Source of the DNA: Streptomyces sp. NRRL WC-3742
GTDB lineage: Bacteria; Actinomycetota; Actinomycetes; Streptomycetales; Streptomycetaceae
Direction: 5' to 3'
Assembly (NCBI RefSeq): GCF_000720635.1
Contig: NZ_JOCF01000049.1
Span: 7,558-71,557 of the forward strand
Length of the DNA stretch: 64,000 nucleotides
The notes under the pieces were generated by a model, which worked only from the letters and a program-made list of their open reading frames with translations, was not told where the DNA came from and searched no databases. A program made the translations under genes and the position numbers. This document shows positions 9,486 through 20,306 of the stretch, piece after piece (position 1 is the stretch's first letter; each line of letters begins with the position of its first letter).

Positions 9486-11618
9486 GTGACCGCCTTGAGG
9501 CCACCACAGGCCCTGCCGGCCGAGACCGTGGTCGGCGCGCCGCGACCGGCCGGCCGGCCGGACCTGGCCCCGTCGGCCGTACCCGGCGGCGCGCCCGCGG
9601 GCCTGGGCCGTCCCCCGGCCCCGCCGCGCCCCCAGCCTCCCGCCGTCCACCACGCGGTGCTCTGCGTCAACGCCCCCGGCATGGCCGCCTCCGGCCCGGA
9701 CGGCCAGCTGCGCGGCCACGGCCTGCACGGCTTCTACCAGCACGGCGTCCGGGTGCTGGCCCGGATGGAGCTGCGGCTCGGCGGGATGGAGCCGCTGCCG
9801 CTCCAGGGCACCCTGACCAGTGCCGCCCGGGCCCGCTTCCTCGGCGCCGTCCGCCTCCCCGGCGACCTCGACCCGGACCCGGCGCTCACCGTCGAGCGCC
9901 TGCGGCACGCGGACGGGGTGGAGACCGTCACGGTGCGCAACACCGGCGCCCGGCCCGCCCGGCTGCCGCTGGAGATCACCCTGGGCACCGATCTCGGCCC
10001 GGTCGCCGAGATCGCCGCCGGTCACCGTCAGCCCGACCTGCCGGGCCAGGTGCAGTCCTCCGGCCTGCGCTGGACGGGCCCCGCGCACAGCGCCGTCGTC
10101 AGCGCCAGGCCCTCCCCGCACGCCGTGCTGGCCGGAGCCGGGGTGCTCCGCTGGGACTTGGAGGTGCAGCCCGGCGCCCGCTGGTCGGTCGAACTGCACG
10201 CCCAGCTGGAGGCCACCGCCCCCGGCCCCCGGCCGCCCGGTGGGCGCGGTACCGGAGTCCCGCTGCCCTGGGCCGAGCCGGAGGTCCGCAGCGACGATCC
10301 CCGCGCCGCGCCGCTGGTCACCCGCTCCCTGGACGCCCTCGGCGGGCTGCTGTTCGCCGACCCCGACCGCCCGACCGACCTCTACCCCGCCTCCGGCGCG
10401 CCCTGGCGCTTCGGCCTCGCCCCGGCCGACGCGCTGTGGGCGGCCCGGCTGACCCTGCCGCTCGGCACCCGGCTCGCCGCCGGCACCCTGCGGGCGCTGG
10501 CCCGCCGTCAGCAGCTCGCCCCCGCCCCCGGCCGACCTGAGGGCCTGCTGCCCGGCGCCCTGCGCCACGGCGGCCCCGAGCTGCCGCCCACCTGCACCGC
10601 CACCGAGGCCACCCTGCTGTTCGTCACCGTGCTGGCCGAGGCATGGCGCTGGGGCCTGCCCCCGGCGGAGACGGCCGAGCTGCTGCCCGCCGCCGAGCGG
10701 GCCCTGACCGCCCTGCGCGAGGGCCTGGTCGACGGCTTCGTCACCGACCTGAGCCGCCCGGTGGAGGACCGCTCGGCGCACCCCGTGCCCGCCCGCGCCG
10801 AGGTCCAGGCGCAGGCCCACCGCGCCGCCCTGCACGGCGCCGAACTGCTGGAGGCGTTCGGCCGCCCGGGAGCCGCCCAGTGGCGCGACTGGGCCGCCGG
10901 GCTGCGCGGGCGCTTCCGCGAACGGTTCTGGGTCGACGACCTCTCCGGCGGCCGTCCCGCCGCCGCGCTCGCCCCCGGAGACCGGCCGCTGCCCGCCCTC
11001 GCCTCCTCCCTGGTGCACCTGCTCGACACCGGGCTCGCCGCGGACGGCGGCCGGCACGAGAGCCTGCTGGACCGCGAACAGACCCGGCTGTTCGCCCAGC
11101 GCCTGCTCGCGCCCGAGCTGGACAGCGGCTGGGGCCTGCGCACCCTCAGCGCCAAGTCCCCCCGGTTCAACCCGCTCGGCCACCGCGGCGGCGCGGTGCG
11201 CGTCCACGAGACGGCGCTGGCCGTGGCCGGGCTCGCCGAGGCCGGCCACGAGAACGAGGCGGGCACCCTGCTGGAGGGCCTGCTCGCCGCGGCCGCCCAC
11301 TTCGAGGGGCGGCTGCCCGAGATGTACGCGGGCGAGCAGCGCACCCCGGGCAGCCCGCCGGTGCCCCACCCCGCCGCCTGCCGCCCGGCGGCCGTCTCGG
11401 CGGCCGGCGCCGCGCACGCGGTGTTCGCCCTCGCCGGGGTGAGGCCCGACGTGCCCGGCGGCCGCGTGCTGGTCCGCCCCGCCAGCACCGCGCCCCTCGG
11501 CGAGCTGGAGCTGACCGGGCTGCGGGTGGCCGGGGAGCCGTTCTCGGTCCGGGTGAGCCGGATCGGGGTGGCGATGGTCGAGGAGGCCCCTGAGGAATTG
11601 CAACTGGTCGCCCGCTGA
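9486..11618 (+). CDS. Glycogen-debranching / MGH1-type glucosidase-like protein
   Basis: A 710-residue protein from the GTG at 9486, preceded by GGAGGAGA seven bases upstream. After a Pro-rich first 55 residues, an N-terminal beta-sandwich domain (HGLHGFYQHGVRVLARMEL; VRNTGARPARLPLEITLGTDL) matches the N-terminal domain of bacterial amylo-alpha-1,6-glucosidases. The second half is an (alpha/alpha)6 glucosidase domain with GWGLRTLSAKSPRFNPLGHRGGAVRVHE, close to the conserved 'W-G-R/T-L-S...N-P-x-S/G-Y-H-x-G-x-V-W' block. In this protein the usual VWPHD is VRVHE, so the catalytic pair is only partly preserved. Likely substrate is glycogen or related glucan; activity is uncertain. Confidence 0.85.
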   Translation: MTALRPPQALPAETVVGAPRPAGRPDLAPSAVPGGAPAGLGRPPAPPRPQPPAVHHAVLCVNAPGMAASGPDGQLRGHGLHGFYQHGVRVLARMELRLGGMEPLPLQGTLTSAARARFLGAVRLPGDLDPDPALTVERLRHADGVETVTVRNTGARPARLPLEITLGTDLGPVAEIAAGHRQPDLPGQVQSSGLRWTGPAHSAVVSARPSPHAVLAGAGVLRWDLEVQPGARWSVELHAQLEATAPGPRPPGGRGTGVPLPWAEPEVRSDDPRAAPLVTRSLDALGGLLFADPDRPTDLYPASGAPWRFGLAPADALWAARLTLPLGTRLAAGTLRALARRQQLAPAPGRPEGLLPGALRHGGPELPPTCTATEATLLFVTVLAEAWRWGLPPAETAELLPAAERALTALREGLVDGFVTDLSRPVEDRSAHPVPARAEVQAQAHRAALHGAELLEAFGRPGAAQWRDWAAGLRGRFRERFWVDDLSGGRPAAALAPGDRPLPALASSLVHLLDTGLAADGGRHESLLDREQTRLFAQRLLAPELDSGWGLRTLSAKSPRFNPLGHRGGAVRVHETALAVAGLAEAGHENEAGTLLEGLLAAAAHFEGRLPEMYAGEQRTPGSPPVPHPAACRPAAVSAAGAAHAVFALAGVRPDVPGGRVLVRPASTAPLGELELTGLRVAGEPFSVRVSRIGVAMVEEAPEELQLVAR

Positions 11619-11624
11619 CACCCG

Positions 11625-11653
11625 ACCGACCGGCAGTCGGGCGGGCGGTCGGT
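11625..11653 (+). terminator. Hairpin after the debranching-type gene
   Basis: ACCGACCG (11625-11632) pairs with CGGTCGGT (11646-11653) across a 13-nt loop, starting 7 nt after the stop codon. There is no T tract, as is usual for actinobacterial hairpin terminators. Confidence 0.45.
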
Positions 11654-11705
11654 GCCTGCCCCGTCCCCGCCCCTGTCCCCGCCCCGTCCCTGCTGGGGGC
11701 CTGTG

Positions 11706-11738
11706 CTTATCGTCAGAGAGACGACTAAGATCGTGGCC
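11706..11738 (+). promoter_or_regulatory. Operator-like palindrome over a leaderless -10
   Basis: CTTATCGTC (11706-11714) and GACGACTAAG (11720-11729) form a near-perfect inverted repeat with one extra base. Its right arm contains TAAGAT (11726-11731), a TANNNT -10 box exactly 7 nt before the ATG at 11739. A protein bound here would block the promoter. NrtR-type Nudix regulators often bind their own promoters, so self-regulation is plausible. Confidence 0.5.
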
Positions 11739-12497
11739 ATGTCGCGCTACGATCCGTCGGCCTTCCCCCCGTTCGCAGTCACCGTTGACCTGGTGGTGCT
11801 GACGGTGCGCGACCACTCGCTCTGCGCCCTGCTGGTCAGACGCGGCGAGCCGCCGTACCAGGGGTACTGGGCCCTGCCCGGCGGCTTCGTCCGCCCGGAC
11901 GAGGGCCTGGCCGAGGCCGCCTCCCGGGAGCTGGCCGAGGAGACGGGCCTGCGTGCCCACTCCGCCCCCGGCCACGAGGCGGTGAACCCCGCCGCCGCCG
12001 GCGCCCACCTCGAACAGCTCGCCACCTACGGGCACCCGCAGCGCGACCCCCGGATGCGCGTGGTCAGCGTCGCCTACCTGGTGCTCGCCCCCGACCTGCC
12101 GACCCCCCGCGCCGGCGGCGACGCCAGCGGTGCCCGCTGGGCCCCGGTCGGCGAACTCCTCGGCCAGACGCCCGCGGACGGCGTCCCGCTCGCCTTCGAC
12201 CACGGGCTCATCCTCGCGGACGGCGTGGAGCGCGCTCGCTCCAAGATCGAGTACTCCTCCCTCGCCACCGCCTTCTGCCCGACCGAGTTCACCGTCGGCG
12301 AGCTGCGCCGGGTCTACGAGGCCGTCTGGGGCGTGGTGCTGGACCCGCGCAACTTCCACCGCAAGGTCACCGGCACCCCCGGCTTCCTGCTGCCCTCCGG
12401 CGGCACGACGACCCGTCAGGGAGGCCGCCCGGCCCAGCTGTTCACCGCGGGCGGCGCCACGGTGCTCAACCCGCCCATGCTGCGCCCTGAGTCCTGA
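11739..12497 (+). CDS. Nudix hydrolase with C-terminal winged helix (NrtR-like)
   Basis: A 252-residue two-domain protein. The Nudix box is complete ([23 protein letters not shown] fits G-x5-E-x7-R-E-U-x-E-E-x-G-U). The second half, from [25 protein letters not shown] on, matches the winged-helix region of NrtR regulators, with [17 protein letters not shown] as the likely recognition helix region. NrtR proteins sense ADP-ribose and control NAD-related genes; because the Nudix box is intact, this one may also hydrolyse its ligand. I start it at the ATG at 11739, which has a -10 seven bases upstream and no ribosome site, so the transcript is probably leaderless. Targets are not evident from neighbours. 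Confidence 0.85.
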   Translation: MSRYDPSAFPPFAVTVDLVVLTVRDHSLCALLVRRGEPPYQGYWALPGGFVRPDEGLAEAASRELAEETGLRAHSAPGHEAVNPAAAGAHLEQLATYGHPQRDPRMRVVSVAYLVLAPDLPTPRAGGDASGARWAPVGELLGQTPADGVPLAFDHGLILADGVERARSKIEYSSLATAFCPTEFTVGELRRVYEAVWGVVLDPRNFHRKVTGTPGFLLPSGGTTTRQGGRPAQLFTAGGATVLNPPMLRPES

Positions 12498-12643
12498 GCT
12501 CTGCTCCGCGCCTGAACGGCGGGGCCCAACCCCGTTACCCCGCCCGGGAATCGCAGGATCGGATTGTCCCCTGATCGGGTGAGGTGGGCGGCCCAGGGCC
12601 CCGCGCCGCCGTCGTAATGCCCGAAATCGCCCCCGCCGACCCC

Positions 12644-12649
12644 TAATGT
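12644..12649 (+). promoter_or_regulatory. Candidate -10 for the ABC gene pair
   Basis: TAATGT fits TANNNT about 90 nt before the ATPase start in a 240-bp gap that otherwise holds no gene. No clear -35 is seen. Confidence 0.25.
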
Positions 12650-12737
12650 GCTGGCGCGAGGCCGTGCGGGTAGCCGCCGGCCCACCAGGGGGCCCCGCGT
12701 CCAGCGGGACCGGCCGAGGGCATGGGAGCGACCAGCG

Positions 12738-14138
12738 ATGATCCAGAGCACCGGACTGACCAAGGTCTACCGCAAGGGCGCTCCACCCGCCGTGCTCGAT
12801 CTGACCTTCGACGTCCGTCCGGGCCTGGTCACCGCGCTGCTCGGCGCCGAGGAGTCGGGCAAGACCACCGCACTGCGGCTGATGCTCGAACTCGAACGCG
12901 GACAGGGCGTCACGCTCTTCGGCGACCGCACCTACCGCAGGCTGCGCCACCCCGAGCGCGAGGTCGGCGTCCTGCTGCCGGGCCCCGGGGAGGGCCTCGC
13001 GGCCGTCGCCGGACACCCGGGCCGCACCGCCCGCGGCCACCTGCGGATGCTGGCGGCGGCGGTCGGCGTCCCGGCCCGGCGGGCCGACGAACTGCTGGAG
13101 CAGACCCGGCTGGCGGCCGTCGCCGGGCAGCGGCTGCGCACCTTCTCGCCCGGCATGCACCGCCGGCTGGCCCTGGCCGCCGCCCTGCTCGGCGACCCCG
13201 CCGCCCTGCTGCTGGACGGACCGGCCGAGGGCCTGTCCCCGCGCAACGTCGAGTGGTTCCACTCCTTCCTGCGCTCCTTCGCGGTCGCCGGAGGCACCGT
13301 CCTGGTGACCACCCGCTCCCCCCAGGAGGCCGCCCAGCTGGCCGACCGGGTGATCACCCTGGACCAGGGCCGACTGGTGGCCGACCAGCCGGTGACGGAG
13401 TTCCGCCGGACCAGGCTCAGCCCCGAGGTCGCCGTCCGGGGGCCGCAGATGGCCCGGCTGGCCGACCTGCTGGTGGGCCAGGGCGCGGAGGTCCGCCGGG
13501 ACGGCAACGTGGGCCTCGCGGTGGCGGGCCTGGACCGCACCGAGATCGGCGAACTCGCCTACCGCAACGGCATCCTGCTGCACGAGCTGGCCGACCGGGT
13601 GGTGGAGCGGCCGGCGCCCCGGGCCACCCTGCCCGTCCCCTCGGGCCGCTCCGGACACCTCCAGGTCCGGCTCACCGCCGAGGAGCCCGCACCCGAACCC
13701 GCCCGACGACCGGACGAGTCGGCGGACCAGGCGGAGGCAGCGCAGGAAGCGGGAGGAACGGGAGGAACGGACAGAACGGGCCACCCCGAACCGTCCCCGC
13801 TCACCCCCGCCCTGCCCGTCACCCCGGCCCCCGCCACCAACGGCTCCCGCGCCTCCCGCACCGCCCGCGCCTCCCGCACCGCCCTGACCGCCCTCGGCGC
13901 GGCCCCGCGCCGGGAGGAGCCGCACACCCGGACGCCCGCCGTCGCCGTGGACCGCCTCCACCGCGAGGGCCCCGCCGGACCGCCGCACCCCGTGCGGGCC
14001 GCCGCGCCCGCCCGACGCGGCGGGGCCGCCGACCTGCTCGCCGACGACACTGTCCGGCTGGCCCGGGCCACCCGCCTCGCCTCCGACGGCGGGCACCTGA
14101 CCGACATCCCCGCCCCCGACGACCACCGGAGCGAGTGA
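12738..14138 (+). CDS. ABC transporter ATP-binding protein with altered catalytic motifs
   Basis: A 466-residue ABC ATPase from the ATG at 12738. Walker A is GAEESGKTT (residues 36-44) rather than GPNGAGKTT, but keeps the lysine. The signature is FSPGM (136-140) in place of LSGGQ. Walker B reads LLLDGP (157-162), so the catalytic glutamate is glycine (G161), and the switch histidine position reads TTRS around 191-194. These changes predict slow or absent ATP hydrolysis. From about residue 200 there is a regulatory-looking domain, and the last 150 residues are a low-complexity tail. The permease gene follows 3 bp later and whiH lies downstream. Family knowledge: DrrA-like single ABC ATPases work with such permeases. 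Its role here is unknown. Confidence 0.88.
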   Translation: MIQSTGLTKVYRKGAPPAVLDLTFDVRPGLVTALLGAEESGKTTALRLMLELERGQGVTLFGDRTYRRLRHPEREVGVLLPGPGEGLAAVAGHPGRTARGHLRMLAAAVGVPARRADELLEQTRLAAVAGQRLRTFSPGMHRRLALAAALLGDPAALLLDGPAEGLSPRNVEWFHSFLRSFAVAGGTVLVTTRSPQEAAQLADRVITLDQGRLVADQPVTEFRRTRLSPEVAVRGPQMARLADLLVGQGAEVRRDGNVGLAVAGLDRTEIGELAYRNGILLHELADRVVERPAPRATLPVPSGRSGHLQVRLTAEEPAPEPARRPDESADQAEAAQEAGGTGGTDRTGHPEPSPLTPALPVTPAPATNGSRASRTARASRTALTALGAAPRREEPHTRTPAVAVDRLHREGPAGPPHPVRAAAPARRGGAADLLADDTVRLARATRLASDGGHLTDIPAPDDHRSE

Positions 14139-14141
14139 ACC

Positions 14142-15047
14142 GTGCGAGTCCTGGCCTACGAGCTGCGCCGACTGCGCGGCCTGCGTTCCACCTGGCTGCT
14201 GCTGGCCGCCGTCCTGCTGGTCGACGCCGTGGTGGCCGCCGTTCTGGCGAGCCAGGCCCCGGCGGGCCCGCTCGGGGCCCCGGCCGGGGTGCGGCTGCTG
14301 ACGGCCGCCGTCCCGCTGATCCCGCTGCCCTTCGCGGCGCTCGGGGCGGGCGCGCTGGGCGCCCTCTCGTACGGGCACGAGGTGCGCCACCCGGGGCTGC
14401 CCGCCTCGCTGGTGTCCTATCCGCGCCGGGTGCGGCTGCTGTTGGCCAAGCTGCTGGTGATCGGCCCGGTGGCCGCGCTGCTGGCGCTGGCCGGCCTGCT
14501 GCTGGACACGGTGGCCGTGCACCTGGCCCTGCCGGACGCGGTGACGGTGGCGGCCCGGTCGGAGCCCGCCGCGCTGTCGGCCCGGGTCTCCGAGGTGCTG
14601 ACGGGCGCCGGGCTGTCCGGGCTGGACGACCTGCCGGGTGCCTTCGCCCCGCTGGGCCTGGTGGCGGGCCACGGCGTCCCGGCCGCGCTGCTGGCCTTCG
14701 TCCTGCTGACCGTGGTGGCCGCCTGGACGGGCGTGCTGACCGCCTCGCTCACCCGCAGCGCCGTCGTCGGCGTCCTGCTGCTGTGCGCGCTGCCGCCGCT
14801 GCTGGAGACGGGCGTGGCCGTGCTGCTGCGTCAGACGGGCCGTCCGTGGCCGGAGCGGGCGGCCGAGCTGCTGCCCTTCCAGTCCGGCATCGAGTGGGCG
14901 TACGGCTGGGTGTACGGCGGCAGCCGGCAGGCGGCGGCCGGGGGAGCGGCGCTGACGGATCCGGCGCTGCTCACGGCCGTCGCGGCCCCGGCGGGCCTGC
15001 TGCTGCTCGTTGTCCTGGTGCTCCAGGCCCGCCGCCGGGCGCTCTGA
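14142..15047 (+). CDS. ABC transporter permease-like membrane protein
   Basis: A 301-residue integral membrane protein starting GTG 3 bp after the ATPase stop, with GGAGCGAG upstream. I count about six hydrophobic segments: around residues 18-38, 52-72, 98-125, 170-198, 205-222 and 270-298. A short EYxxxRR-type N-terminus (VLAYELRRLRGLRSTWLLLA) is typical of ABC-2 permeases. With the preceding atypical ATPase it should form the transporter. Substrate unknown. Confidence 0.82.
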   Translation: MRVLAYELRRLRGLRSTWLLLAAVLLVDAVVAAVLASQAPAGPLGAPAGVRLLTAAVPLIPLPFAALGAGALGALSYGHEVRHPGLPASLVSYPRRVRLLLAKLLVIGPVAALLALAGLLLDTVAVHLALPDAVTVAARSEPAALSARVSEVLTGAGLSGLDDLPGAFAPLGLVAGHGVPAALLAFVLLTVVAAWTGVLTASLTRSAVVGVLLLCALPPLLETGVAVLLRQTGRPWPERAAELLPFQSGIEWAYGWVYGGSRQAAAGGAALTDPALLTAVAAPAGLLLLVVLVLQARRRAL

Positions 15048-15181
15048 CCCCCGAGGGCACCGGCAGCGCCCCGAACCACCAAGATCGACCAGCCCCGACC
15101 GTAATGCGCGGTTCTTCCTGATAAGAAGTCAATTATCCAGTCACGGTCGATCACCCTTTCGTGTGCTTTTCACGAGAATTC

Positions 15182-15209
15182 TCAAGCTGCGCCTGCCGAT
15201 CGCCGACAA
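15182..15209 (+). promoter_or_regulatory. Candidate sigma-WhiG-type promoter of whiH
   Basis: TCAA at 15182-15185, a 16-bp spacer, then GCCGACAA at 15202-15209. The WhiG consensus I know is TAAA-N15/16-GCCGATAA, so 3 of 4 and 7 of 8 positions agree. The predicted start of transcription is at or next to the GTG at 15217 (7-nt gap). whiH is a known sigma-WhiG target in S. coelicolor. Confidence 0.6.
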
Positions 15210-15216
15210 ATGAGGC

Positions 15217-16092
15217 GTGAACACCCTTGCGCACCCCACCATGACCCCCGCCCGTTCCGCCGAAGGGCCCATCGTCCCCGGCGATCTGGACCGCTTCACC
15301 TACGCCGACCGGCCGACCCCGCCGGCGCCCCGCTGGGAGGGCGCCGAGTCCGATCTCTCCCGGGTCGGCCGCAAGACCACCAGCAGCCGCGGCCGGGGCC
15401 TGCACGGCCAGCTGGTCCAGCAGCTCGGCCAGATGATCGTCTCCGGCGACCTCGGCGCCGACCGCCCGCTGGTCCCCGAGGAGATCGGCCAGCGCTTCGA
15501 GGTCTCCCGCACCGTCGTGCGGGAGTCGCTGCGCGTGCTGGAGGCCAAGGGCCTGGTCAGTGCCCGGCCGAACGTCGGCACCCGGGTCCGTCCGGTGGCC
15601 GACTGGAACCTGCTGGACCCGGACATCATCGAGTGGCGCGCCTTCGGCCCGCAGCGGGACGAGCAGCGCCGCGAGCTGTTCGAGCTGCGCTGGGCGATCG
15701 AGCCGCTGGCCACCCGGCTCGCCGCCGGCCACGGCCGCGAGGACGCCCAGCAGCGGCTGGCCGAGCTCGTCGAGATCATGGGCCACGCCGCCGCCCAGGC
15801 CGACCTGGCCACCTACACCCGGGCGGACGCCGAGCTGCACGGGCTCATCCTCCAGCTGGCCGGCAACCGGATGCTGGAGCACCTCTCCGGGATCGTCTCG
15901 TGCGCGCTCCAGGTCTCCGGCGGTCCGACGATCTCCTGCGAGCGGCCCTCCGAGTCCTCGGTCGGCCTGCACGCCCGGCTGGTCGACGCGCTGGGCGCGG
16001 GCGACGGCACCGCGGGCGAGGCCGCGATGCGGGCGCTGCTCACCGTCCACCCCGAGATCGAGCCGTCCGTCCCCGCCCCCCGGGAGCACTGA
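15217..16092 (+). CDS. whiH: Sporulation regulator WhiH (GntR/FadR family)
   Basis: A 291-residue FadR-subfamily GntR regulator. The winged helix spans about residues 62-125 (GQMIVSGDLG...EEIGQRFEVSRTVVRESLRVLEAKGLV...GTRV), followed by an FCD ligand domain from about 150 to 280. The N-terminal 55 residues are a family-specific extension. WhiH is needed for efficient sporulation septation in aerial hyphae and sits directly upstream of hrdB, exactly as here. The GTG start has GAGG only 1 nt away, which is too close for a normal ribosome site; the WhiG-like promoter 7 nt upstream suggests a leaderless mRNA. A strong hairpin follows. Confidence 0.93.
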   Translation: MNTLAHPTMTPARSAEGPIVPGDLDRFTYADRPTPPAPRWEGAESDLSRVGRKTTSSRGRGLHGQLVQQLGQMIVSGDLGADRPLVPEEIGQRFEVSRTVVRESLRVLEAKGLVSARPNVGTRVRPVADWNLLDPDIIEWRAFGPQRDEQRRELFELRWAIEPLATRLAAGHGREDAQQRLAELVEIMGHAAAQADLATYTRADAELHGLILQLAGNRMLEHLSGIVSCALQVSGGPTISCERPSESSVGLHARLVDALGAGDGTAGEAAMRALLTVHPEIEPSVPAPREH

Positions 16093-16507
16093 GCGGGCCG
16101 TTCCGGTGCGCGGCCGACACCCGCCCGCCCGTCACTCCACCCCCAGGGCCCTCCGGCCGCACCGAGCGGCGCCGCCGGAGGGCCCTCGTACGTTCCGCGG
16201 CGAGTGCGCGATGATGGACTCCGGCCCCCGTGGCCGCGGGCGCCGAGCGGTGTGACCCGCGACACGAAGGCCATGCGTAACACTTGACGAGTGGCAGCGA
16301 TGTGTCCTGAGCGGAAGCAGCTCCGGAATACTCCAACATGTCAGAACGCTGTGTTGGTCCGCGGCGCTGCTGCCGTCCCGTTGACCCCAGTCCTCAAGCC
16401 CGAGTCGGTCGGAATCGACAGCGCATGCCCAGGCACGCGATCTCCTTCCCCGCCCGCTCGGGCGGCCGGTCCGGGTTCGAGTCCACTCATCGTCCGAGAG
16501 GTTGTTC
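16093..16507 (+). other. whiH-hrdB intergenic region and hrdB leader
   Basis: A 415-bp gap. The first 100 bp hold the whiH terminator. The rest should be the hrdB promoter and a long untranslated leader of about 200 nt. A candidate ECF-sigma-type promoter is GTAACA (16277-16282), a 15-bp spacer, and CGATGT (16298-16303). hrdB of S. griseus is transcribed by the ECF sigma factor ShbA, so an ECF-like element is expected; my placement is tentative. No protein-coding signal is seen in the leader. Confidence 0.4.
16145..16186 (+). terminator. whiH terminator hairpin
   Basis: AGGGCCCTCCGGC (16145-16157) and GCCGGAGGGCCCT (16174-16186) form a perfect 13-bp stem with a 16-nt loop, about 50 bp past the whiH stop. 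Confidence 0.85.
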
Positions 16508-18151
<1,644 letters not shown>

Positions 18152-18190
18152 TGGACGAACCTTCGCGGCGAGCAACGAGCGTCGCGCGAC

Positions 18191-18224
18191 GAGGGCCCGG
18201 CAGCGTCACGGCTGCCGGGCCCTC
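18191..18224 (+). terminator. hrdB terminator hairpin
   Basis: GAGGGCCCGGCAGC (18191-18204), loop GTCACG, GCTGCCGGGCCCTC (18211-18224): a perfect 14-bp stem with a 6-nt loop, 40 bp past the stop. Confidence 0.92.
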
Positions 18225-18379
18225 GGGCGTTTCCGGGGCGTGTGAGTGGCCGCGTCCGTCAGCGTCCGGGTGGCACTTGTCGCCCGTCCGGGTGGAGGAG
18301 TGTTGAGAAGGGGTCGCACAGTGTAGCCGGTCCCCTACGCTGTGCCGGTTGCCCCGCTACCGAGCCGACTGGAGTCACG

Positions 18380-19327
<948 letters not shown>

Positions 19328-19340
19328 GGGTCTGCGCCGG

Positions 19341-19356
19341 GTGACCGGCCGGTCAC
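19341..19356. repeat. Perfect 16-bp palindrome
   Basis: GTGACCGGCCGGTCAC is a perfect palindrome in the 205-bp gap between the convergent protease and DUF7455 genes. It could be part of a terminator or a binding site. GAACCGTTCGG, also found at 1628 and 3559, occurs nearby at 19408-19418. Confidence 0.4.
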
Positions 19357-19531
19357 GTTCTGACGCGGCGTCGGGCGCCCGCCGGTGCGGCCGGAACGAA
19401 CGGGGGAGAACCGTTCGGGAAACGACGGAGCCGGGCGACCGGCCCCCGAGGGGGTCGATCGCCCGGCCCACCGGTCGCGCACCGCACGCGACCGGTAACA
19501 GCTCGACGTTGCTGTTGGATGCGGCGCCGGA

Positions 19532-19765
19532 TCAGCGCTCGCTGTCGGAGGCCGTCGCCGTCGTGGTGGTGCTCAGACGGCCGCTCTCGTCCTGTATCTC
19601 CACGGCGATCTTCTTGAGCTCGGGCTCGAACTTCCGGCCGTGGTGGGCGCAGAAGAGCAGCTCTCCACCGCTGGCGAGTACGACGCGCAGGTAAGCCTGG
19701 GCGCCGCATCGGTCGCAGCGGTCAGCCGCGGTGAGCGGGCTCGCAGGGGTCAGAACAGTAGTCAC
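19532..19765 (-). CDS. DUF7455 small zinc-ribbon-like protein
   Basis: A 77-residue protein with C17-x2-C20 (CDRCGAQ) and C39-x-H41/H42 (CAHH), spaced like a small treble-clef or ribbon zinc site; the C-terminal 25 residues are polar and Thr/Ser-rich. It matches the actinobacterial DUF7455 family. Start GTG at 19765 has AGAGGCGA upstream. It is divergent from parE, a conserved arrangement in streptomycetes. Function unknown. Confidence 0.88.
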   Translation of the reverse strand: MTTVLTPASPLTAADRCDRCGAQAYLRVVLASGGELLFCAHHGRKFEPELKKIAVEIQDESGRLSTTTTATASDSER

Positions 19766-20306
19766 GTCGCCTCTTCTCTAGCTCGACGAGCTGTCGTACC
19801 AGGGTCAACATCCAACCAGGTCGAAAACGTTCCCGCTCGTGGCTTTTCTTCTCTGAGGATTCTGCTTGTGTTGATGAGGACGTGCCCCGGGGGCCGGTGG
19901 TTCATGCGTACCGAAATCCCGGGAGCGGCCCTCTCCTCGAACGCCCGATCGGGATGGGGTGCGAGGTCCGCGTAGCATAATCCTCTGCCGGGTTGGAGCA
20001 TAAGCCCCGCCCCGGGCGCCGGTAGCCTGCATAACGGCAGTTCCGGAGCCTGCGCCGGGCCCCACGGTCCGCCAGGACCGGTGCCACCGCGCGGAGATGG
20101 GGCCCGCGGGACCCACACCCGGACGCGGTCCTTGTTCGCGCAGCGCGTACAAGCCGCACGGGCCCGGCCCGCCGTGCCGAGCACCCCGCGCAGGGGCTCG
20201 GGCACGCTGGGCGACGACTGTCGGTGCGGCGTGCTGCACTGGCGGACGGTCCGGACACGTCCGGATGTGACCGACGAGACAGAACTTGACCGAGGAGAGT
20301 GCCGCC
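19766..20306. other. Divergent promoter region of DUF7455 gene and parE
   Basis: A 541-bp gap with no credible ORF. Its A/T-richer spots, around GTAGCATAAT (19971-19980) and CTGCATAACGG (20027-20037), are the likeliest promoter elements, but I cannot pair either with a -35. Confidence 0.35.

Noticed and set aside
9207..14672. Very long antisense open frame on the minus strand
   Set aside because: It is an out-of-phase shadow of the plus-strand debranching, Nudix and ABC genes caused by high GC; composition is Gly/Gln/Arg-rich without domains.
16473..16484. GGTTCGAGTCC resembling a tRNA T-arm
   Set aside because: No matching acceptor stem, anticodon arm or D-arm can be folded around it; it lies in the hrdB leader.
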